Assembly: GCF_002906655.1 (NCBI RefSeq)
Contig: NZ_CP025794.1
Coordinates: 1,984,001 to 2,048,000, forward strand
DNA length: 64,000 bases
DNA from: Vibrio hyugaensis
Lineage (GTDB): Bacteria; Pseudomonadota; Gammaproteobacteria; Enterobacterales; Vibrionaceae
Reading direction: 5' to 3'
Shown here: positions 1 through 9,740 of the stretch, one piece after another
Numbering within the stretch: position 1 is the first letter of the stretch
Layout of the letters: the number at the start of each line of letters is the position of its first letter
The notes under the pieces: generated by a model
What the model saw: only the letters and a program-made list of their open reading frames with translations
Databases searched by the model: none
What the model was told of the DNA's origin: nothing
Program-made: the position numbers and the translations under genes

Positions 1-878
1 TCAGGTCCGTTGTCTAAATCCACTAAATATCCAGACTGACCAACCTCAACGATTTCTGGTATTCCGCCGACATTAGATCCAATGACAGGAACATTATGTT
101 GATAAGCTTCTAAAATCGAAGAACCTAGACCTTCATTTTTTGAAGGCATGATTAATAGGTTTGTGATTGACAGAACCGATGAGATGTAAGGAGTAAAACC
201 TAAAAATGTTACGTTAGACAGGCCTTGTGCTTGTGACTTTAATTCTTCTTCTAACTTTCCCTCACCTACAATGAGAAAATGAATATCTGGGTATTGTCTC
301 TCTACCAGTCTTGCAAGCTCTATGGTGTAAGGGACATTTTTTATATCAATCAAGCTTCCTATTTGAGTAACAACAAACTTGTTTGAATATGCTTGCAACG
401 TTACCTCTTCATCTTTATTTGACGGTAAATTAGAGTAGCTATCGTAAATAATTGACACATTTGAGTTTAACCCTGAAAGGTTACTCGCCACTTTTTTGCT
501 AATTCCGACAACATAATCAGCCTTGCGATAAGTGGACTCAGAGAGTTTACCCTTTAACAACTTATTGACTCTGCGGGTAATCAAGTAGGGGCAACCAGAT
601 AGCAATGAGATGATTCGTGCTAAATGCGCTCCACGCCCGTCATGAGCATGAATAACAGTATTTGTTGAGTTCTTTCGGCACTCTACAATAGCCTTTAGAG
701 CTCCCATCACTTGAATTTTAGGGAACTCTTCACTCAACCTCTCAAGAAAAGGGCAGTTTCTCTTGCCAATTACTATCTGTCGGTCGCTTGGCAGGTTTTT
801 GATCAAATTAAGAGTTTGAACCTCTCCGCCTCCAAAAGCTGAGGCCAAATTGATATGTACTATCAGAGGTGATGGCAT
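1..878 (-). CDS. Glycosyltransferase family 4 protein (3' end outside window)
   Basis: Reading from ATG at 878, the protein begins [20 protein letters not shown], the glycine-rich N-terminal loop of GT-B fold sugar transferases. Near residue 250 it carries [11 protein letters not shown] and then [11 protein letters not shown], the E-x7-E and nucleotide-sugar-binding region of GT4 enzymes. These transfer a sugar from an NDP-sugar at the cytoplasmic face of the inner membrane, usually in lipopolysaccharide or capsule assembly. About 292 residues are visible and the C-terminus lies beyond the left edge. It is divergent from coaD and its start overlaps the region just upstream of coaD, which fits the common Vibrio placement of coaD beside the LPS core locus. 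The sugar and acceptor cannot be read from sequence. Confidence 0.85.
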   Translation of the reverse strand, partial: MPSPLIVHINLASAFGGGEVQTLNLIKNLPSDRQIVIGKRNCPFLERLSEEFPKIQVMGALKAIVECRKNSTNTVIHAHDGRGAHLARIISLLSGCPYLITRRVNKLLKGKLSESTYRKADYVVGISKKVASNLSGLNSNVSIIYDSYSNLPSNKDEEVTLQAYSNKFVVTQIGSLIDIKNVPYTIELARLVERQYPDIHFLIVGEGKLEEELKSQAQGLSNVTFLGFTPYISSVLSITNLLIMPSKNEGLGSSILEAYQHNVPVIGSNVGGIPEIVEVGQSGYLVDLDNGP

Positions 879-916
879 ATAATGATCCGATTCCACGAAA
901 AAAAGTAACTATACCT

Positions 917-1402
917 GTGAATAAAAAAGTCATCTACCCTGGGACCTTTGATCCGCTAACGAATGGGCACCTAGACCTTATTGAACGCACCGCTGGTATG
1001 TTTGATACCGTTGTCATAGGCGTTGCAGCTAGTCCATCTAAGAAAACAATGTTCAGCCTAGAAGAAAGAGTTAAATTGGTTGAACAGTCCTGTAGCCACT
1101 TGCCTAATGTATCTGCGGTTGGTTTTAGTGGATTATTAGTCGACTTCGCAAAACAACAGGAAGCTAACGTTTTAATTCGAGGACTACGAACAACTATGGA
1201 CTTCGAATATGAGTTTGGCTTGACGAGTATGTATCGGAAACTACTTCCAGACCTCGAAAGTATCTTCCTTACCCCTTCGGAGGAATTTGCCTTCTTATCC
1301 TCAACCATTGTAAGAGAAGTCGCAATTCATAAAGGTAGTGTGGCTCAATTTGTTCCTGAAGCAGTCAACCTTGCTATCATCAATAAAATAAAATCGCAAT
1401 GA
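917..1402 (+). CDS. coaD: Phosphopantetheine adenylyltransferase CoaD
   Basis: CoaD adenylates 4'-phosphopantetheine to dephospho-CoA, the penultimate step of coenzyme A synthesis. The nucleotidyltransferase signature is clear: [12 protein letters not shown] near residues 7-18 (T-x-G-H motif) and FLSSTIVRE near residue 127 (ISSxxxR-type motif). I chose the GTG at 917, giving 161 residues, because E. coli CoaD has 159 and homology begins there. In-frame GTG/ATG codons at 869 and 872 would add 15-16 residues with no family counterpart. The stop overlaps the next gene by four bases (ATGA), so it is probably translated together with the downstream GT90-type gene and dgkA. Confidence 0.93.
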   Translation: MNKKVIYPGTFDPLTNGHLDLIERTAGMFDTVVIGVAASPSKKTMFSLEERVKLVEQSCSHLPNVSAVGFSGLLVDFAKQQEANVLIRGLRTTMDFEYEFGLTSMYRKLLPDLESIFLTPSEEFAFLSSTIVREVAIHKGSVAQFVPEAVNLAIINKIKSQ

Positions 1403-2346
1403 GAAAGATTAAGTATTACTTTATTAATAGCTTGCTGGGGATATTACCTTCCTTTTTTTATCGTTACTCTCTAAAAAAGATATTGAATAGCAAGAGTCAA
1501 TATAACGAGGGCTACTTGAAGGAAAGAAGGGATTACTACTGCAAACTCCAATCAAATTTTCAATTGACAGCCGATGGAACAACAAGAGTTAGTGACTTTA
1601 AGAAGACGGGTGGACGAACCTATTATTACGACCTACTAAGAGTAGTAAAACACTTCCCTAAGAGTTTTCAATTCAAATACGTCAATGGCGATGTTATTGA
1701 TGTTCCAGATGAGCCTAGCTTCGTAAAAAGCCGCCCTATCAATGGCAAAAACAGTAACTCCATTTTGCTTAAGCTAAATGCAATCCGCCACTATAATTTT
1801 GTTGAAGACAAAATACCATTCTTAAACAAGAAGCAGATGGCTGTATGGCGTGGAGCTGGATTCAGACCCAATCGAAAACTTTTGCTTGAGAAATATTTTC
1901 ATCATCCATTGTGCAATGTTGGGCGAGTTGATCATCATATTGCCGAAGGAAAACAACGCGATTACTTAACTGACTCCATGACCATTGATGAGCAACTCGA
2001 GTACCGATACATCATAAGTCTCGAAGGGAAAGACGTTGCAACTAACTTGAAATGGATCATGTCTTCTAACTCATTATGCTTTACACCAAAATTGCGTTAT
2101 GAGACTTGGTTTATGGAAGGGAAATTGATTCCAGGCTTTCACTATGTCGAGGTAAAAGATGACTTCTCCGACCTAATTGAAAAAATGGAATACTATAATA
2201 ATCACACTAAAGAGGCGTTAGATATTATTCACAATGCTAATCTGTGGGTATCTCAATTCAAAAACGCTAAACAGGAACACTTAATCTCATTAATGGTTGC
2301 TGATAAGTACTTTGAACAGTCGGGACAGAAGCAACCTAATGACTAG
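1399..2346 (+). CDS. GT90-family (CAP10/LpsA-like) glycosyltransferase
   Basis: A 315-residue protein with the hallmarks of the LpsA/CAP10 family (glycosyl transferase 90). A basic segment [16 protein letters not shown] lies near residue 150, followed by a C-terminal stretch with [20 protein letters not shown] and an aromatic region around [16 protein letters not shown]. Bacterial members are usually found in LPS core or O-antigen loci and are thought to add glucose- or xylose-like sugars. The start overlaps the coaD stop and its own stop overlaps the dgkA start by 8 bp, so coaD, this gene and dgkA form one tightly packed unit. The exact sugar transferred is unknown. Confidence 0.8.
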   Translation: MRKIKYYFINSLLGILPSFFYRYSLKKILNSKSQYNEGYLKERRDYYCKLQSNFQLTADGTTRVSDFKKTGGRTYYYDLLRVVKHFPKSFQFKYVNGDVIDVPDEPSFVKSRPINGKNSNSILLKLNAIRHYNFVEDKIPFLNKKQMAVWRGAGFRPNRKLLLEKYFHHPLCNVGRVDHHIAEGKQRDYLTDSMTIDEQLEYRYIISLEGKDVATNLKWIMSSNSLCFTPKLRYETWFMEGKLIPGFHYVEVKDDFSDLIEKMEYYNNHTKEALDIIHNANLWVSQFKNAKQEHLISLMVADKYFEQSGQKQPND

Positions 2347-2710
2347 CCAAAAAGGTAAACCTCAAAACACAGGGTTAACACGTATCCTGAAAGCGACAGG
2401 GTACTCTGTTAAAGGATTGAAATCAGCATTCAAGAGCGAAGCTGCAATACGACAAGAGTTAGTACTTCTCGCGCTATTTATCCCGATTGCTCTTTACCTA
2501 GATATAAGCAAAGTTGAGCAAATCTTAATGATTGCCTCTCTAGTGCTGGTATTTTTGTTTGAATTGGTCAACTCAGCGATAGAAGCCGTTGTCGATCGTA
2601 TAGGCACTGAGCATCACGAACTCAGCGGCAAAGCTAAAGACATTGGCTCCGCCGCAGTTATGGTGAGTCTTGCTCTCGCAGTTTTCACTTGGCTCTATAT
2701 TCTCGTTTAA
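2339..2710 (+). CDS. dgkA: Diacylglycerol kinase DgkA
   Basis: A small integral membrane kinase that phosphorylates diacylglycerol to phosphatidic acid, recycling the lipid released when membrane glycerophosphates are used for periplasmic glucans or LPS decoration. The catalytic segment FELVNSAIEAVVDRIG is nearly identical to E. coli DgkA, with the conserved Glu and Asn, and three hydrophobic helices follow the family pattern. ATG at 2339 gives 123 residues (E. coli 122), starting inside the end of the upstream glycosyltransferase gene. A start at 2297 would add 14 residues overlapping that gene and is less likely. It converges with mutM. Confidence 0.93.
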   Translation: MTSQKGKPQNTGLTRILKATGYSVKGLKSAFKSEAAIRQELVLLALFIPIALYLDISKVEQILMIASLVLVFLFELVNSAIEAVVDRIGTEHHELSGKAKDIGSAAVMVSLALAVFTWLYILV

Positions 2711-2746
2711 AGTGCTCTAGTAAAAACTTTAAGAAGACACAAAGCC

Positions 2747-3556
2747 CTACTTCTGACATTCCCCACAAAAGAAGGTATTGCGTTGGCCTATCTTTTGTTC
2801 TTGGAGAGCTTCGCCACATTCTGGGCATGGCTCTCCGGCTTTTCCGTAAACTAATAACTCTTGTGCGAAGTAACCCGGTTTGCCATCTGCTTGGGCAAAG
2901 TCTTTCAGTGTGGTTCCGCCTTGCTGAATGGCAATTTCTAGCGTAGCTTTGATGTTCTCTACCAACAATTGCCACTCTTTCTTAGTTAGTTTTCCTGCCG
3001 GGCGAGTGGGATGAATGCGGGTTTTAAACAAAGATTCGTTGGCGTAGATATTTCCGACTCCGACGACAATTTTGTTGTCCATGATGAACTGCTTAACCGC
3101 AACACGCTTACCTTTAGCTTTCTCCACGACGTAGTCCGCGTTGAACTCTTCAGTTAAAGGCTCTGGTCCCATATGACCTAAAGCGGCATGTGGCTCATTA
3201 GGCGCGCTCCACAGCCATGCGCCAAAGCGGCGCGGATCGTTGTAGCGCAGCACTTTGCCATTGCTCAGTTTGAGATCCACATGATCGTGCTTTGCTGGAG
3301 GAAAATCAGCATCAAGCACACGCAGTGAACCCGACATGCCTAAGTGAACAATCGCAGTTCCTTCGTCCGTTTCTATCAACAGATACTTAGCGCGGCGACT
3401 GATATTACGAATCACCTGCCCTTCTAGCTTCTTCAACTCTTGAGGGATATCCCAACGCAGTTTCGGGGTTCGGAATACAAATGCCTTAATCGTCTCGCCA
3501 ACCATGTGTGGACTGATGCCCATTCGGCTTACTTCAACTTCTGGTAATTCAGGCAT
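2747..3556 (-). CDS. mutM: Formamidopyrimidine-DNA glycosylase MutM (Fpg)
   Basis: Bifunctional base-excision repair enzyme that removes 8-oxoguanine and other oxidised purines and nicks the abasic site. The protein starts MPELPEVE, providing the catalytic N-terminal proline (after Met removal) and Glu3. It ends in a zinc finger with CPECG near residue 244 and CGEC near 264. At 269 residues it matches the E. coli enzyme in length. It is convergent with dgkA and lies in the conserved order coaD, mutM, rpmG, rpmB, radC, although here an extra unknown gene sits between mutM and rpmG. Confidence 0.96.
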   Translation of the reverse strand: MPELPEVEVSRMGISPHMVGETIKAFVFRTPKLRWDIPQELKKLEGQVIRNISRRAKYLLIETDEGTAIVHLGMSGSLRVLDADFPPAKHDHVDLKLSNGKVLRYNDPRRFGAWLWSAPNEPHAALGHMGPEPLTEEFNADYVVEKAKGKRVAVKQFIMDNKIVVGVGNIYANESLFKTRIHPTRPAGKLTKKEWQLLVENIKATLEIAIQQGGTTLKDFAQADGKPGYFAQELLVYGKAGEPCPECGEALQEQKIGQRNTFFCGECQK

Positions 3557-3657
3557 TTAATTCTCCTTAAAACGCTAAGAGCATTGATATTGGGTGGCTA
3601 GCATAATCGAAAAGAACAAAGACAAATACAGCCTTTGCATAGGGTTATTCGTAAGAC

Positions 3658-4134
3658 TTACTTGGGCATGATGTAATTGCCATCAACAGAAATCGCAATC
3701 CATTTATCTTGCCAGTTTTTAAACAACCAAAAGTCTCCAAGCCGATAAAAGGTCACTCGTTGCGGTTCTTCTAAGTCTTGGTACCAGATCTCAATACTTT
3801 CTGGAGAAGACAACTGAGACTTTAAATTATCGTATTGTTCTGAGGTCAGCTCAGTCCCTTCCAAAGATTGCCAACGAGTCACAATCTCTTGTACGGGAAT
3901 ATTAGCTTTAATGTTCGATTGCCATTGCCCATTTTGTTTCTCCAATTCCCAACCTGAGAAGTAAATAGCACTCACGTCATGATCAGAGCGCAATAAATTG
4001 GGGTAAGGATCCACGGGTTCTTCGACAAGGTAGGTTTTGATCAAGGTTGGCGCATTCAAGATCACCATAAAAACGATGATGCCTAGGATAAGAATATTGT
4101 TCCAACGACGGCGACGGGCCGGACTAACGCGCAT
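3658..4134 (-). CDS. Membrane-anchored protein of unknown function
   Basis: I do not recognise a characterised family. The 158-residue product has a short arginine-rich N-terminus (RRRRW), one hydrophobic helix at about residues 13-35, and a ~120-residue polar domain rich in Trp and acidic residues. The basic residues before the helix favour a cytoplasmic N-terminus with the domain in the periplasm. It is transcribed in the same direction as rpmB, rpmG and mutM. A strong terminator at 4258-4287 separates it from rpmG, so it probably has its own promoter. I infer a Vibrio-specific envelope protein; there is no evidence for an enzymatic role. Confidence 0.7.
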   Translation of the reverse strand: MRVSPARRRRWNNILILGIIVFMVILNAPTLIKTYLVEEPVDPYPNLLRSDHDVSAIYFSGWELEKQNGQWQSNIKANIPVQEIVTRWQSLEGTELTSEQYDNLKSQLSSPESIEIWYQDLEEPQRVTFYRLGDFWLFKNWQDKWIAISVDGNYIMPK

Positions 4135-4257
4135 AGCAGTTCCTAATCTCCTGTAGTTATCAACAAACTACCAAAGCGTATGAATTTTGACTAGAACATC
4201 TGTATGGAAACACGTGAAAGAAGGGATGAAGTGAGAGATTACTGAATTTTAGGTAAT

Positions 4258-4287
4258 AAAAAGCCCAACTCGAGAGTTGGGCTTTTT
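4258..4287 (-). terminator. Intrinsic terminator after rpmG
   Basis: The arms AAAAAGCCCAACTC and GAGTTGGGCTTTTT form a near-perfect hairpin with a uridine run in either direction. It ends the rpmB-rpmG transcript. Confidence 0.9.
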
Positions 4288-4311
4288 AAATCGTCAAAGA
4301 GACAAAACCAA

Positions 4312-4482
4312 TTATTTGATTTTAGCTTCTTTGTACATAACGTGCTGGCGTACAACTGGATCAAATTTCTTGATCTCAAATTTGCCTGGCATGTTACGCT
4401 TGTTCTTATCTGTTGTGTAGAAGTGGCCAGTACCTGCTGAAGATACTAGACGGATTTTCTCACGAACGCCTTTCTTTGCCAT
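4312..4482 (-). CDS. rpmG: Large ribosomal subunit protein bL33
   Basis: A 56-residue protein beginning [20 protein letters not shown] and ending [17 protein letters not shown], almost the same as E. coli L33. It lacks the four zinc-binding cysteines, so it is the zinc-independent (C-minus) form. It sits in the 50S subunit near the E site. It follows rpmB by 13 bp in the usual rpmB-rpmG operon and is followed by a strong terminator. Confidence 0.96.
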
Positions 4483-4495
4483 TGCCTATTTCCTC

Positions 4496-4732
4496 TTAAA
4501 CGTTTTCGCCACGTGCACGGATATCAGCAAGAACAGTATCGATACCCTTCTTGTCGATGATGCGCATACCTTTTGCAGTAAGGCGTAGTTTAACAAAACG
4601 TTTTTCGCTCTCTACCCAGAAACGATGAGTTTGTAGGTTCGGCAGAAAACGACGCTTAGTAGCATTTCGTGCGTGTGAACGGTTGTTACCCGTTACTGGA
4701 CGCTTACCAGTTACTTGGCATACTCGTGACAT
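4496..4732 (-). CDS. rpmB: Large ribosomal subunit protein bL28
   Basis: A 78-residue 50S protein starting [20 protein letters not shown], the canonical L28 N-terminus. The ATG at 4732 matches the family length; an upstream in-frame start at 4747 would add five residues without homology. First gene of rpmB-rpmG, with a near-consensus promoter at 4861-4889. Confidence 0.96.
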   Translation of the reverse strand: MSRVCQVTGKRPVTGNNRSHARNATKRRFLPNLQTHRFWVESEKRFVKLRLTAKGMRIIDKKGIDTVLADIRARGENV

Positions 4733-4860
4733 GAATGTCTTCTCCAAAATCGTTTCAGCTCGATATCAACCTTGGTGGCCGAACCTCTCTATTTCTCGGA
4801 AAGAAGTTAGAGGTTAAGAACCGCTATGGAAAATCCATACAAGGCTATCAAAGGTCGCGC
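4733..4860 (-). other. Structured 5' leader of rpmB-rpmG
   Basis: About 120 bases separate the predicted transcription start from rpmB. The leader holds an inverted repeat, AACCTCT at 4782-4788 with AGAGGTT at 4809-4815, and a smaller TTTC/GAAA hairpin inside it. This could be a ribosomal-protein feedback site, but that is only inference. Confidence 0.35.
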
Positions 4861-4889
4861 ATTATACTAACTTGATATGCATTGCTCAA
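4861..4889 (-). promoter_or_regulatory. Sigma-70 promoter of rpmB-rpmG
   Basis: On the minus strand TTGAGC (-35, 4889-4884) and TATAAT (-10, 4866-4861) are 17 bases apart. This is close to consensus, as expected for ribosomal protein genes. It lies about 130 bp upstream of rpmB. The rest of the 4890-5035 gap shows nothing I can name. Confidence 0.8.
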
Positions 4890-5035
4890 GACCCGAACAG
4901 ATCCTTTTTACAGGTTTTCGTGATCTTTTTTTAGACAGCAGGTTTTTTCTAGCAGTCCAAGCTGAATTCAGTTAAAAATTTAGTGGCGAGGATGATAGCA
5001 GATTTTTAGCAACTAACAACCTAAAAAATGCACAG

Positions 5036-5713
5036 TTATATCCACCCTCTTTCTGCAAAAGAAACGCTTTCGCCATCACCGATAACGAAATGGTCCAAAA
5101 TCCGTATATCCACCAGCGCTAAAGCATCGATTAATCGTCGCGTAATTCGTCTGTCTGCTTGGCTCGGCTCTGCAACACCAGACGGGTGATTGTGTGCCAG
5201 AATCAAAGCAGCTGCGTTGTGATGCAAGGCTCGCTTGACGACTTCTCTCGGATAAACCGACGCGGCATCTAGTGTGCCTTCAAACAAAATCTCATCTTTT
5301 ATTACTCTATGCTGGTTATCTAAGAAAAGAATGTAGAAAGCCTCTCTTTGTCGATCTCTTAATATAGAAGAAAGATACATTTTAGTTTGTTCGGGGCTGG
5401 TTAATGCATCACCACGCTTTAAGGTTTCGGCTAAATAACGTTGCGTCATTTCCAAGACGGCTTGTAACTGCACGTATTTCGCTTGTCCCAACCCTTTGTG
5501 TTGGCAGAACTCTTTTTCGGTTGCAGAAAAAAGCTGGCGAAGTGAACCGAAATCTTGAATAAGAAAATCAGCCAATTCGATGACATTCATACCTTGTGTG
5601 CCAGTGCGAAGAAAAATCGCCAACAATTCAGCATCGCTCAAAGCTTGCGGCCCTCTGTGTAGCAGCTTCTCTCGTGGCATAGAATCAGTAGGTAAGGATT
5701 TAAGGGTCATCAT
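5036..5713 (-). CDS. radC: RadC family JAB-domain protein
   Basis: RadC-family protein of 224-225 residues: an N-terminal helix-hairpin-helix-like region (to about residue 75) and a C-terminal JAB1/MPN metallo-hydrolase-like domain with [19 protein letters not shown], the metal-binding HxH...D motif. Despite the name, a role in DNA repair has not held up in E. coli and the biochemical function is unsettled. Two adjacent ATG codons (5713 and 5710) could start it. It is divergent from coaBC, as in E. coli. Confidence 0.93.
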   Translation of the reverse strand: MMTLKSLPTDSMPREKLLHRGPQALSDAELLAIFLRTGTQGMNVIELADFLIQDFGSLRQLFSATEKEFCQHKGLGQAKYVQLQAVLEMTQRYLAETLKRGDALTSPEQTKMYLSSILRDRQREAFYILFLDNQHRVIKDEILFEGTLDAASVYPREVVKRALHHNAAALILAHNHPSGVAEPSQADRRITRRLIDALALVDIRILDHFVIGDGESVSFAERGWI

Positions 5714-6051
5714 GAGCTCTCTTTCTCTAGTGAACTCCTATTGCACAAAACAAAAGCAGAAATTCGAAACTGACTTTTGTTTTTTCCGTTAGCCGCGGCT
5801 TTTTTATGTAATTTAGCAATCCATCAGAACGTACCACGTTCAACCAGATCGTCTTTTCTCTCCTGTGGATTTCTAAAAAAGGCATAGACCTCTTCTCTAA
5901 AATTTGAACAAAAAAACTATTATTGAGGCTCTAGAAATCCCAATAATTAATATTCTGTAGTTTGATATGGATTAGCTTCTCATCAGATTTGCTTGGGCGA
6001 TGATAGATTCAGTTGTGCTAAACTCGTCGCCAGAAAAATTGGAGATCTCAC
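5714..6051. other. Divergent intergenic region radC/coaBC
   Basis: This 338-bp A+T-rich spacer must hold the promoters of radC and coaBC. An extended -10-like TGCTAAACT lies about 30 bp before coaBC. A perfect 10-base palindrome AGCCGCGGCT followed by six T occurs near 5793. Neither is strong enough to call firmly. Confidence 0.3.
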
Positions 6052-7251
6052 ATGCAAACACTAGCAGGAAAGAAAATTCTACTCGGCATCAGTGGCGGTA
6101 TTGCCGCGTATAAATGTGCGGAGCTAACCCGTCGCCTAATAGAAAGAGGCGCGCAAGTTCAAGTAGTGATGACCAAAGCGGCGAAGGAGTTCATTACTCC
6201 CTTAACCATGCAGGCAGTCTCTGGACGCCCGGTGTCGGATAGCTTGTTAGACCCAGCAGCAGAAGCGTCGATGGGTCACATTGAACTGGCAAAATGGGCA
6301 GATTTGGTTCTTCTTGCTCCTGCAACTGCAGATTTGATTGCACGTATGTCGGCTGGCATGGGTAATGATTTGCTTACTACGTTAGTACTTGCGACAGATT
6401 CACCAGTAGCGGTATCTCCAGCAATGAATCAACAGATGTACCGCAATGTCGCAACTCAAGACAACATCGCGACACTAGCACGCCGCGGTATGCACATTTG
6501 GGGTCCTGCGGCCGGTGAGCAAGCATGTGGCGATGTTGGTCCTGGTCGAATGCTAGAGCCAATGCAACTTGTCGGCTTATGTGAGCAGTTCTTCCAACCG
6601 AAACTGTTGGCAGGAAAATCGGTATTGATCACCGCAGGTCCAACTCGTGAAGCAATTGACCCAGTGCGTTACATTTCTAACCACAGCTCAGGAAAGATGG
6701 GCTTTGCACTAGCAAATGCTGCAGCGCAATTGGGTGCGAAGGTCACGCTAGTCAGTGGACCCGTCAGCTTGAATACGCCAGCAGGTGTTGAGCGTATCAA
6801 TGTTGCGAGTGCACAAGAGATGCATGATGCTGTAATGGCTCACGCGCCTAGCCACGATGCTTTCATTAGCTGTGCCGCCGTAGCTGATTACCGTCCAGAA
6901 AATGTGGCGTCTCAAAAATTGAAAAAGACGGAAAACAACGATCAGATGACCATCAACATGGTCAAAAATCCTGATATCGTAGCGGCCGTCGCCAATATGA
7001 CTGTGCAACGTCCATTCACTGTTGGCTTTGCAGCAGAGACCAATGACGTAGAAACCTACGCTCACGGTAAACTGGTAAAGAAAAACCTCGATATGATTTG
7101 TGCGAACGATGTTTCTGTTGAAGGCCAAGGTTTTAACAGTAACGACAACGCCATCACTTTATTCTGGCCAGAAGGCGAACAGGCGTTGGCATTAGAATCC
7201 AAAGAAGCGCTAAGTTTCAGAATTTTGGAAAAAATGCACGAATTGATGTAA
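6052..7251 (+). CDS. coaBC: Bifunctional CoaBC (Dfp) phosphopantothenoylcysteine synthetase/decarboxylase
   Basis: Catalyses two successive steps of coenzyme A synthesis: CTP-dependent joining of 4'-phosphopantothenate to cysteine, then FMN-dependent decarboxylation. The N-terminal CoaC flavoprotein domain (residues 1-190) begins [16 protein letters not shown] and contains [10 protein letters not shown] (catalytic His) and the PAMN motif. The C-terminal CoaB domain begins near [20 protein letters not shown] and has the lysine motif SQKLKKTE. 399 residues, full length. Divergent from radC. The next gene is slmA; the dut gene found here in E. coli is absent. Confidence 0.96.
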   Translation: MQTLAGKKILLGISGGIAAYKCAELTRRLIERGAQVQVVMTKAAKEFITPLTMQAVSGRPVSDSLLDPAAEASMGHIELAKWADLVLLAPATADLIARMSAGMGNDLLTTLVLATDSPVAVSPAMNQQMYRNVATQDNIATLARRGMHIWGPAAGEQACGDVGPGRMLEPMQLVGLCEQFFQPKLLAGKSVLITAGPTREAIDPVRYISNHSSGKMGFALANAAAQLGAKVTLVSGPVSLNTPAGVERINVASAQEMHDAVMAHAPSHDAFISCAAVADYRPENVASQKLKKTENNDQMTINMVKNPDIVAAVANMTVQRPFTVGFAAETNDVETYAHGKLVKKNLDMICANDVSVEGQGFNSNDNAITLFWPEGEQALALESKEALSFRILEKMHELM

Positions 7252-7365
7252 TTACCATTCGCTTTTCATAGAAAACTGGCACAAATTTGGTACAAACATG
7301 ACAAGTGAGGGTGTTAAAGCTCCCATTACCTCCTCACTGGTCTAGTTTGATGCCAAAGAGCGTCT

Positions 7366-7371
7366 TATAAT
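7366..7371 (+). promoter_or_regulatory. Probable -10 element of slmA
   Basis: TATAAT lies 40 bp upstream of the slmA start in the 160-bp coaBC-slmA gap. No good -35 hexamer is visible at the expected spacing, so the assignment rests on the -10 alone. Confidence 0.4.
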
Positions 7372-7411
7372 CCCCTCCGCTCAACTTTGTATTTTGAAAG
7401 GAAGTAACTAA

Positions 7412-8002
7412 ATGGCCGGCAGTAAAAAATCCAATCGTCGTGAAGAAATCTTGCAAGCTCTCGCGCAGATGCTTGAATCTACAGAAGGCGCTTCACGCAT
7501 TACTACGGCAAAATTGGCGAAACAGGTCGGTGTTTCAGAAGCGGCACTTTACCGCCACTTCCCAAGTAAAGCTCGCATGTTTGAAGGCTTAATTGAGTTC
7601 ATCGAAGAAGCACTCATGACTCGTATCAACCGTATTTTGGATGATGAGAAAGACACATTAGAGCGCATTCGTATGGTAATGCACCTTATCTTGGCATTCT
7701 CAGAACGTAACCCAGGTTTGACACGCATTCTTTCCGGTCATGCTCTAATGTTTGAAAATGAGCGCCTACGCGATCGCATCAACCAACTGTTTGAACGTAT
7801 CGAAACGCAACTTCGTCAGATCCTACGTGAACGTAAGATCCGTGAAGGTAAATCGTTCCCAGTGGAAGAGCGCATTTTGGCGGCTCAAATCCTAGGACAA
7901 GTTGAAGGCAGCTTGAACCGCTTTGTTCGTAGTGATTTCAAATACCAACCAACCGCGAACTTTGACGAGTATTGGGCACTTCTTAGCGCACAAATTAAGT
8001 AG
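7412..8002 (+). CDS. slmA: Nucleoid occlusion factor SlmA
   Basis: TetR-fold DNA-binding protein that binds sites spread over the chromosome outside the terminus and, when bound, blocks FtsZ polymers so that division does not cut the nucleoid. It is 196 residues with the N-terminal helix-turn-helix [20 protein letters not shown] at about residues 31-50. It is strongly like E. coli SlmA (198 aa). ATG at 7412 follows a GGAAG ribosome-binding site. An acyltransferase gene begins 5 bp after the stop, so the two are probably cotranscribed. Confidence 0.96.
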   Translation: MAGSKKSNRREEILQALAQMLESTEGASRITTAKLAKQVGVSEAALYRHFPSKARMFEGLIEFIEEALMTRINRILDDEKDTLERIRMVMHLILAFSERNPGLTRILSGHALMFENERLRDRINQLFERIETQLRQILRERKIREGKSFPVEERILAAQILGQVEGSLNRFVRSDFKYQPTANFDEYWALLSAQIK

Positions 8003-8007
8003 AGATT

Positions 8008-8958
8008 ATGAGTAAAGACAAATTCACTAAGCCGGAGTTTTCTCTTTCACTTATCCACCCTCGTAACTGGGGTGTTTGGCTCGGCTTTGGCTTTTTGGCT
8101 ATCGTGGTCAATATCCTTCCATACCGCATGTTGCTATCGTTAGGTCGCACACTCGGCCACCTCGGCATGCGCTATGGCAAAGGTCGTGTCCATGTCGCGA
8201 CACGTAACCTTGAACTGGCTTTTCCAGATAAAGCGCCTGAAGAGATCCAACACATTGTTGAAGAGAACTTTAAGAATACCGGTATGGCACTGATCGAAAC
8301 CGGTATCACTTGGTTTTGGCCGACATGGCGTTTCAAAACTCTGATCATTGAGAAAGACCTAGTCGCACTTCGTGAGAAAGCCGCAGAAGGTAAAGGTGTA
8401 TTACTGTGTTGTGTACATGCTTTAAATCTTGAAATCACCGCTCGTGCTTTCGGCGTGTTAGGTGTTGCAGGCTATGGCGCTTTCCGCCCGCACAACAACC
8501 CAGCGTACAACTTCATTCAGTACTGGGGACGCACACACAACGGCAACAAACTTATTGACCGCAAAGACGTTAAACAAATGATTCGTGTTCTACGCAGCGG
8601 TGAGCGTTTGTTTTACTTACCGGATCACGATTACGGTCGTAACAAATCGGTATTCGTCCCTTTCTTCGCAATTGAAGACGCTTGTACTACAACTGGCACC
8701 AGCATTCTGGCTTACACGTCCAAGTGCTCGATAATTCCGGGCTCTGGCTTCCGCAATGGAGATGGTAAGTATGAAATCATCGCTGATAAGTGCATTGAAG
8801 CCGACTATCCGAAAAAAGACGAAGTAGCGGCAGCGGCTTATATGAACACCTTTGTAGAAGAAGTTATTCTGCGCGCACCAGAGCAGTGGATGTGGCTACA
8901 CAAGCGCTACAAGACCATGGCTGATGAAACTGCGCCAAAAGGCATTCGCTACAAGTAA
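8008..8958 (+). CDS. lpxL: Lipid A late acyltransferase (LpxL/LpxM family)
   Basis: Inner-membrane acyltransferase of the HtrB/MsbB family that adds a secondary acyl chain to Kdo2-lipid A, using acyl-ACP. It has an N-terminal membrane helix (about residues 23-42, WLGFGFLAIVVNILPY) and the catalytic HX4E box CVHALNLEITAR at about residue 137. Further conserved motifs are RPHNNPAYN and LPDHDYGRNKSVFVPFFAI. V. cholerae is known to carry lauroyl (LpxL) and hydroxylauroyl (LpxN) transferases at this locus next to slmA. Here only one gene is present, so LpxL is the likely identity but chain specificity is not readable. Confidence 0.85.
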   Translation: MSKDKFTKPEFSLSLIHPRNWGVWLGFGFLAIVVNILPYRMLLSLGRTLGHLGMRYGKGRVHVATRNLELAFPDKAPEEIQHIVEENFKNTGMALIETGITWFWPTWRFKTLIIEKDLVALREKAAEGKGVLLCCVHALNLEITARAFGVLGVAGYGAFRPHNNPAYNFIQYWGRTHNGNKLIDRKDVKQMIRVLRSGERLFYLPDHDYGRNKSVFVPFFAIEDACTTTGTSILAYTSKCSIIPGSGFRNGDGKYEIIADKCIEADYPKKDEVAAAAYMNTFVEEVILRAPEQWMWLHKRYKTMADETAPKGIRYK

Positions 8959-8974
8959 GTGATAAAGATAAAAG

Positions 8975-9011
8975 AAAGGGGCTGATGGATATCCACCAGC
9001 CCCTTTTTCTT
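8975..9011. terminator. Bidirectional terminator between lpxL and pyrE
   Basis: AAAGGGGCTG and CAGCCCCTTTTT form a stem around a small inner TGGATATCCA hairpin, with A and T runs on the two sides, so it serves both convergent genes. Confidence 0.88.
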
Positions 9012-9028
9012 TAATGATGAAAGAACAA

Positions 9029-9670
9029 TTAAATGCCGTATTCCGCGCGGTACGCTTTTACTGCTTCTAGGTGCTCTTTGTCTGTACCTTTCTCTTCAAG
9101 GAAAGTCACAAGATCTGTCAGGCTAACGATTGAGATGATTGCACAACCAAAGTCACGCTCCACTTCTTGAATCGCAGACAGCTCACCTTTGCCCTTTTCT
9201 TGACGGTCAATCGCAACTAACACACCTGCTAGGTCCGCACCGTTTGCTTGGATGATTTCCATTGATTCGCGAATCGCGGTACCAGCTGTGATTACGTCAT
9301 CTACTAGCATGATACGACCTTCAAGCGCCGCTCCTACAAGGTTACCGCCTTCGCCGTGGTCTTTTGCTTCTTTACGGTTGAAGCAGTAAGGCGTGTCGGT
9401 GTCGTGGTGATCCGCTAGCGCTACTGCAGTTGCAGTCGCGATTGGGATACCTTTGTACGCAGGGCCAAACAGTACATCAAACTCAATGCCTGAATCCGCC
9501 AACGCTGCTGCGTAAAAACGACCAAGACGCGCTAGGTCACGACCAGTATTGAAAAGACCAGCGTTAAAGAAGTACGGGCTTTTACGGCCAGATTTCAAAG
9601 TAAACTCACCAAACTTAAGAACTTCTTTCTCAAGTGCAAACTCAATAAATTCACGCTGGTATGCTTTCAT
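9029..9670 (-). CDS. pyrE: Orotate phosphoribosyltransferase PyrE
   Basis: Converts orotate and PRPP to OMP in de novo pyrimidine synthesis. The PRPP-binding loop [21 protein letters not shown] sequence (here [17 protein letters not shown], around residues 119-135) and [13 protein letters not shown] are diagnostic. The ATG at 9670 gives 213 residues, identical in length to E. coli PyrE, and starts [13 protein letters not shown]; the 15-residue upstream extension from 9715 is not conserved. It follows rph with an attenuator hairpin between them. Confidence 0.96.
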   Translation of the reverse strand: MKAYQREFIEFALEKEVLKFGEFTLKSGRKSPYFFNAGLFNTGRDLARLGRFYAAALADSGIEFDVLFGPAYKGIPIATATAVALADHHDTDTPYCFNRKEAKDHGEGGNLVGAALEGRIMLVDDVITAGTAIRESMEIIQANGADLAGVLVAIDRQEKGKGELSAIQEVERDFGCAIISIVSLTDLVTFLEEKGTDKEHLEAVKAYRAEYGI

Positions 9671-9740
9671 TATTTTCTCTCTATGTCCTTGGTTTCTTGT
9701 GTCTCTTCTCGACAATCATTCATTTCTCTGTTGTCGAGAT

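Noticed and set aside
2706..2732. TTAAAGT/ACTTTAA pairing between dgkA and mutM as a terminator
   Set aside because: Only seven A/T-rich pairs and no T run; too weak to call.
5793..5808. AGCCGCGGCT palindrome followed by six T upstream of radC
   Set aside because: The palindrome leaves almost no loop, and no gene ends there on either strand, so it is not a convincing terminator.
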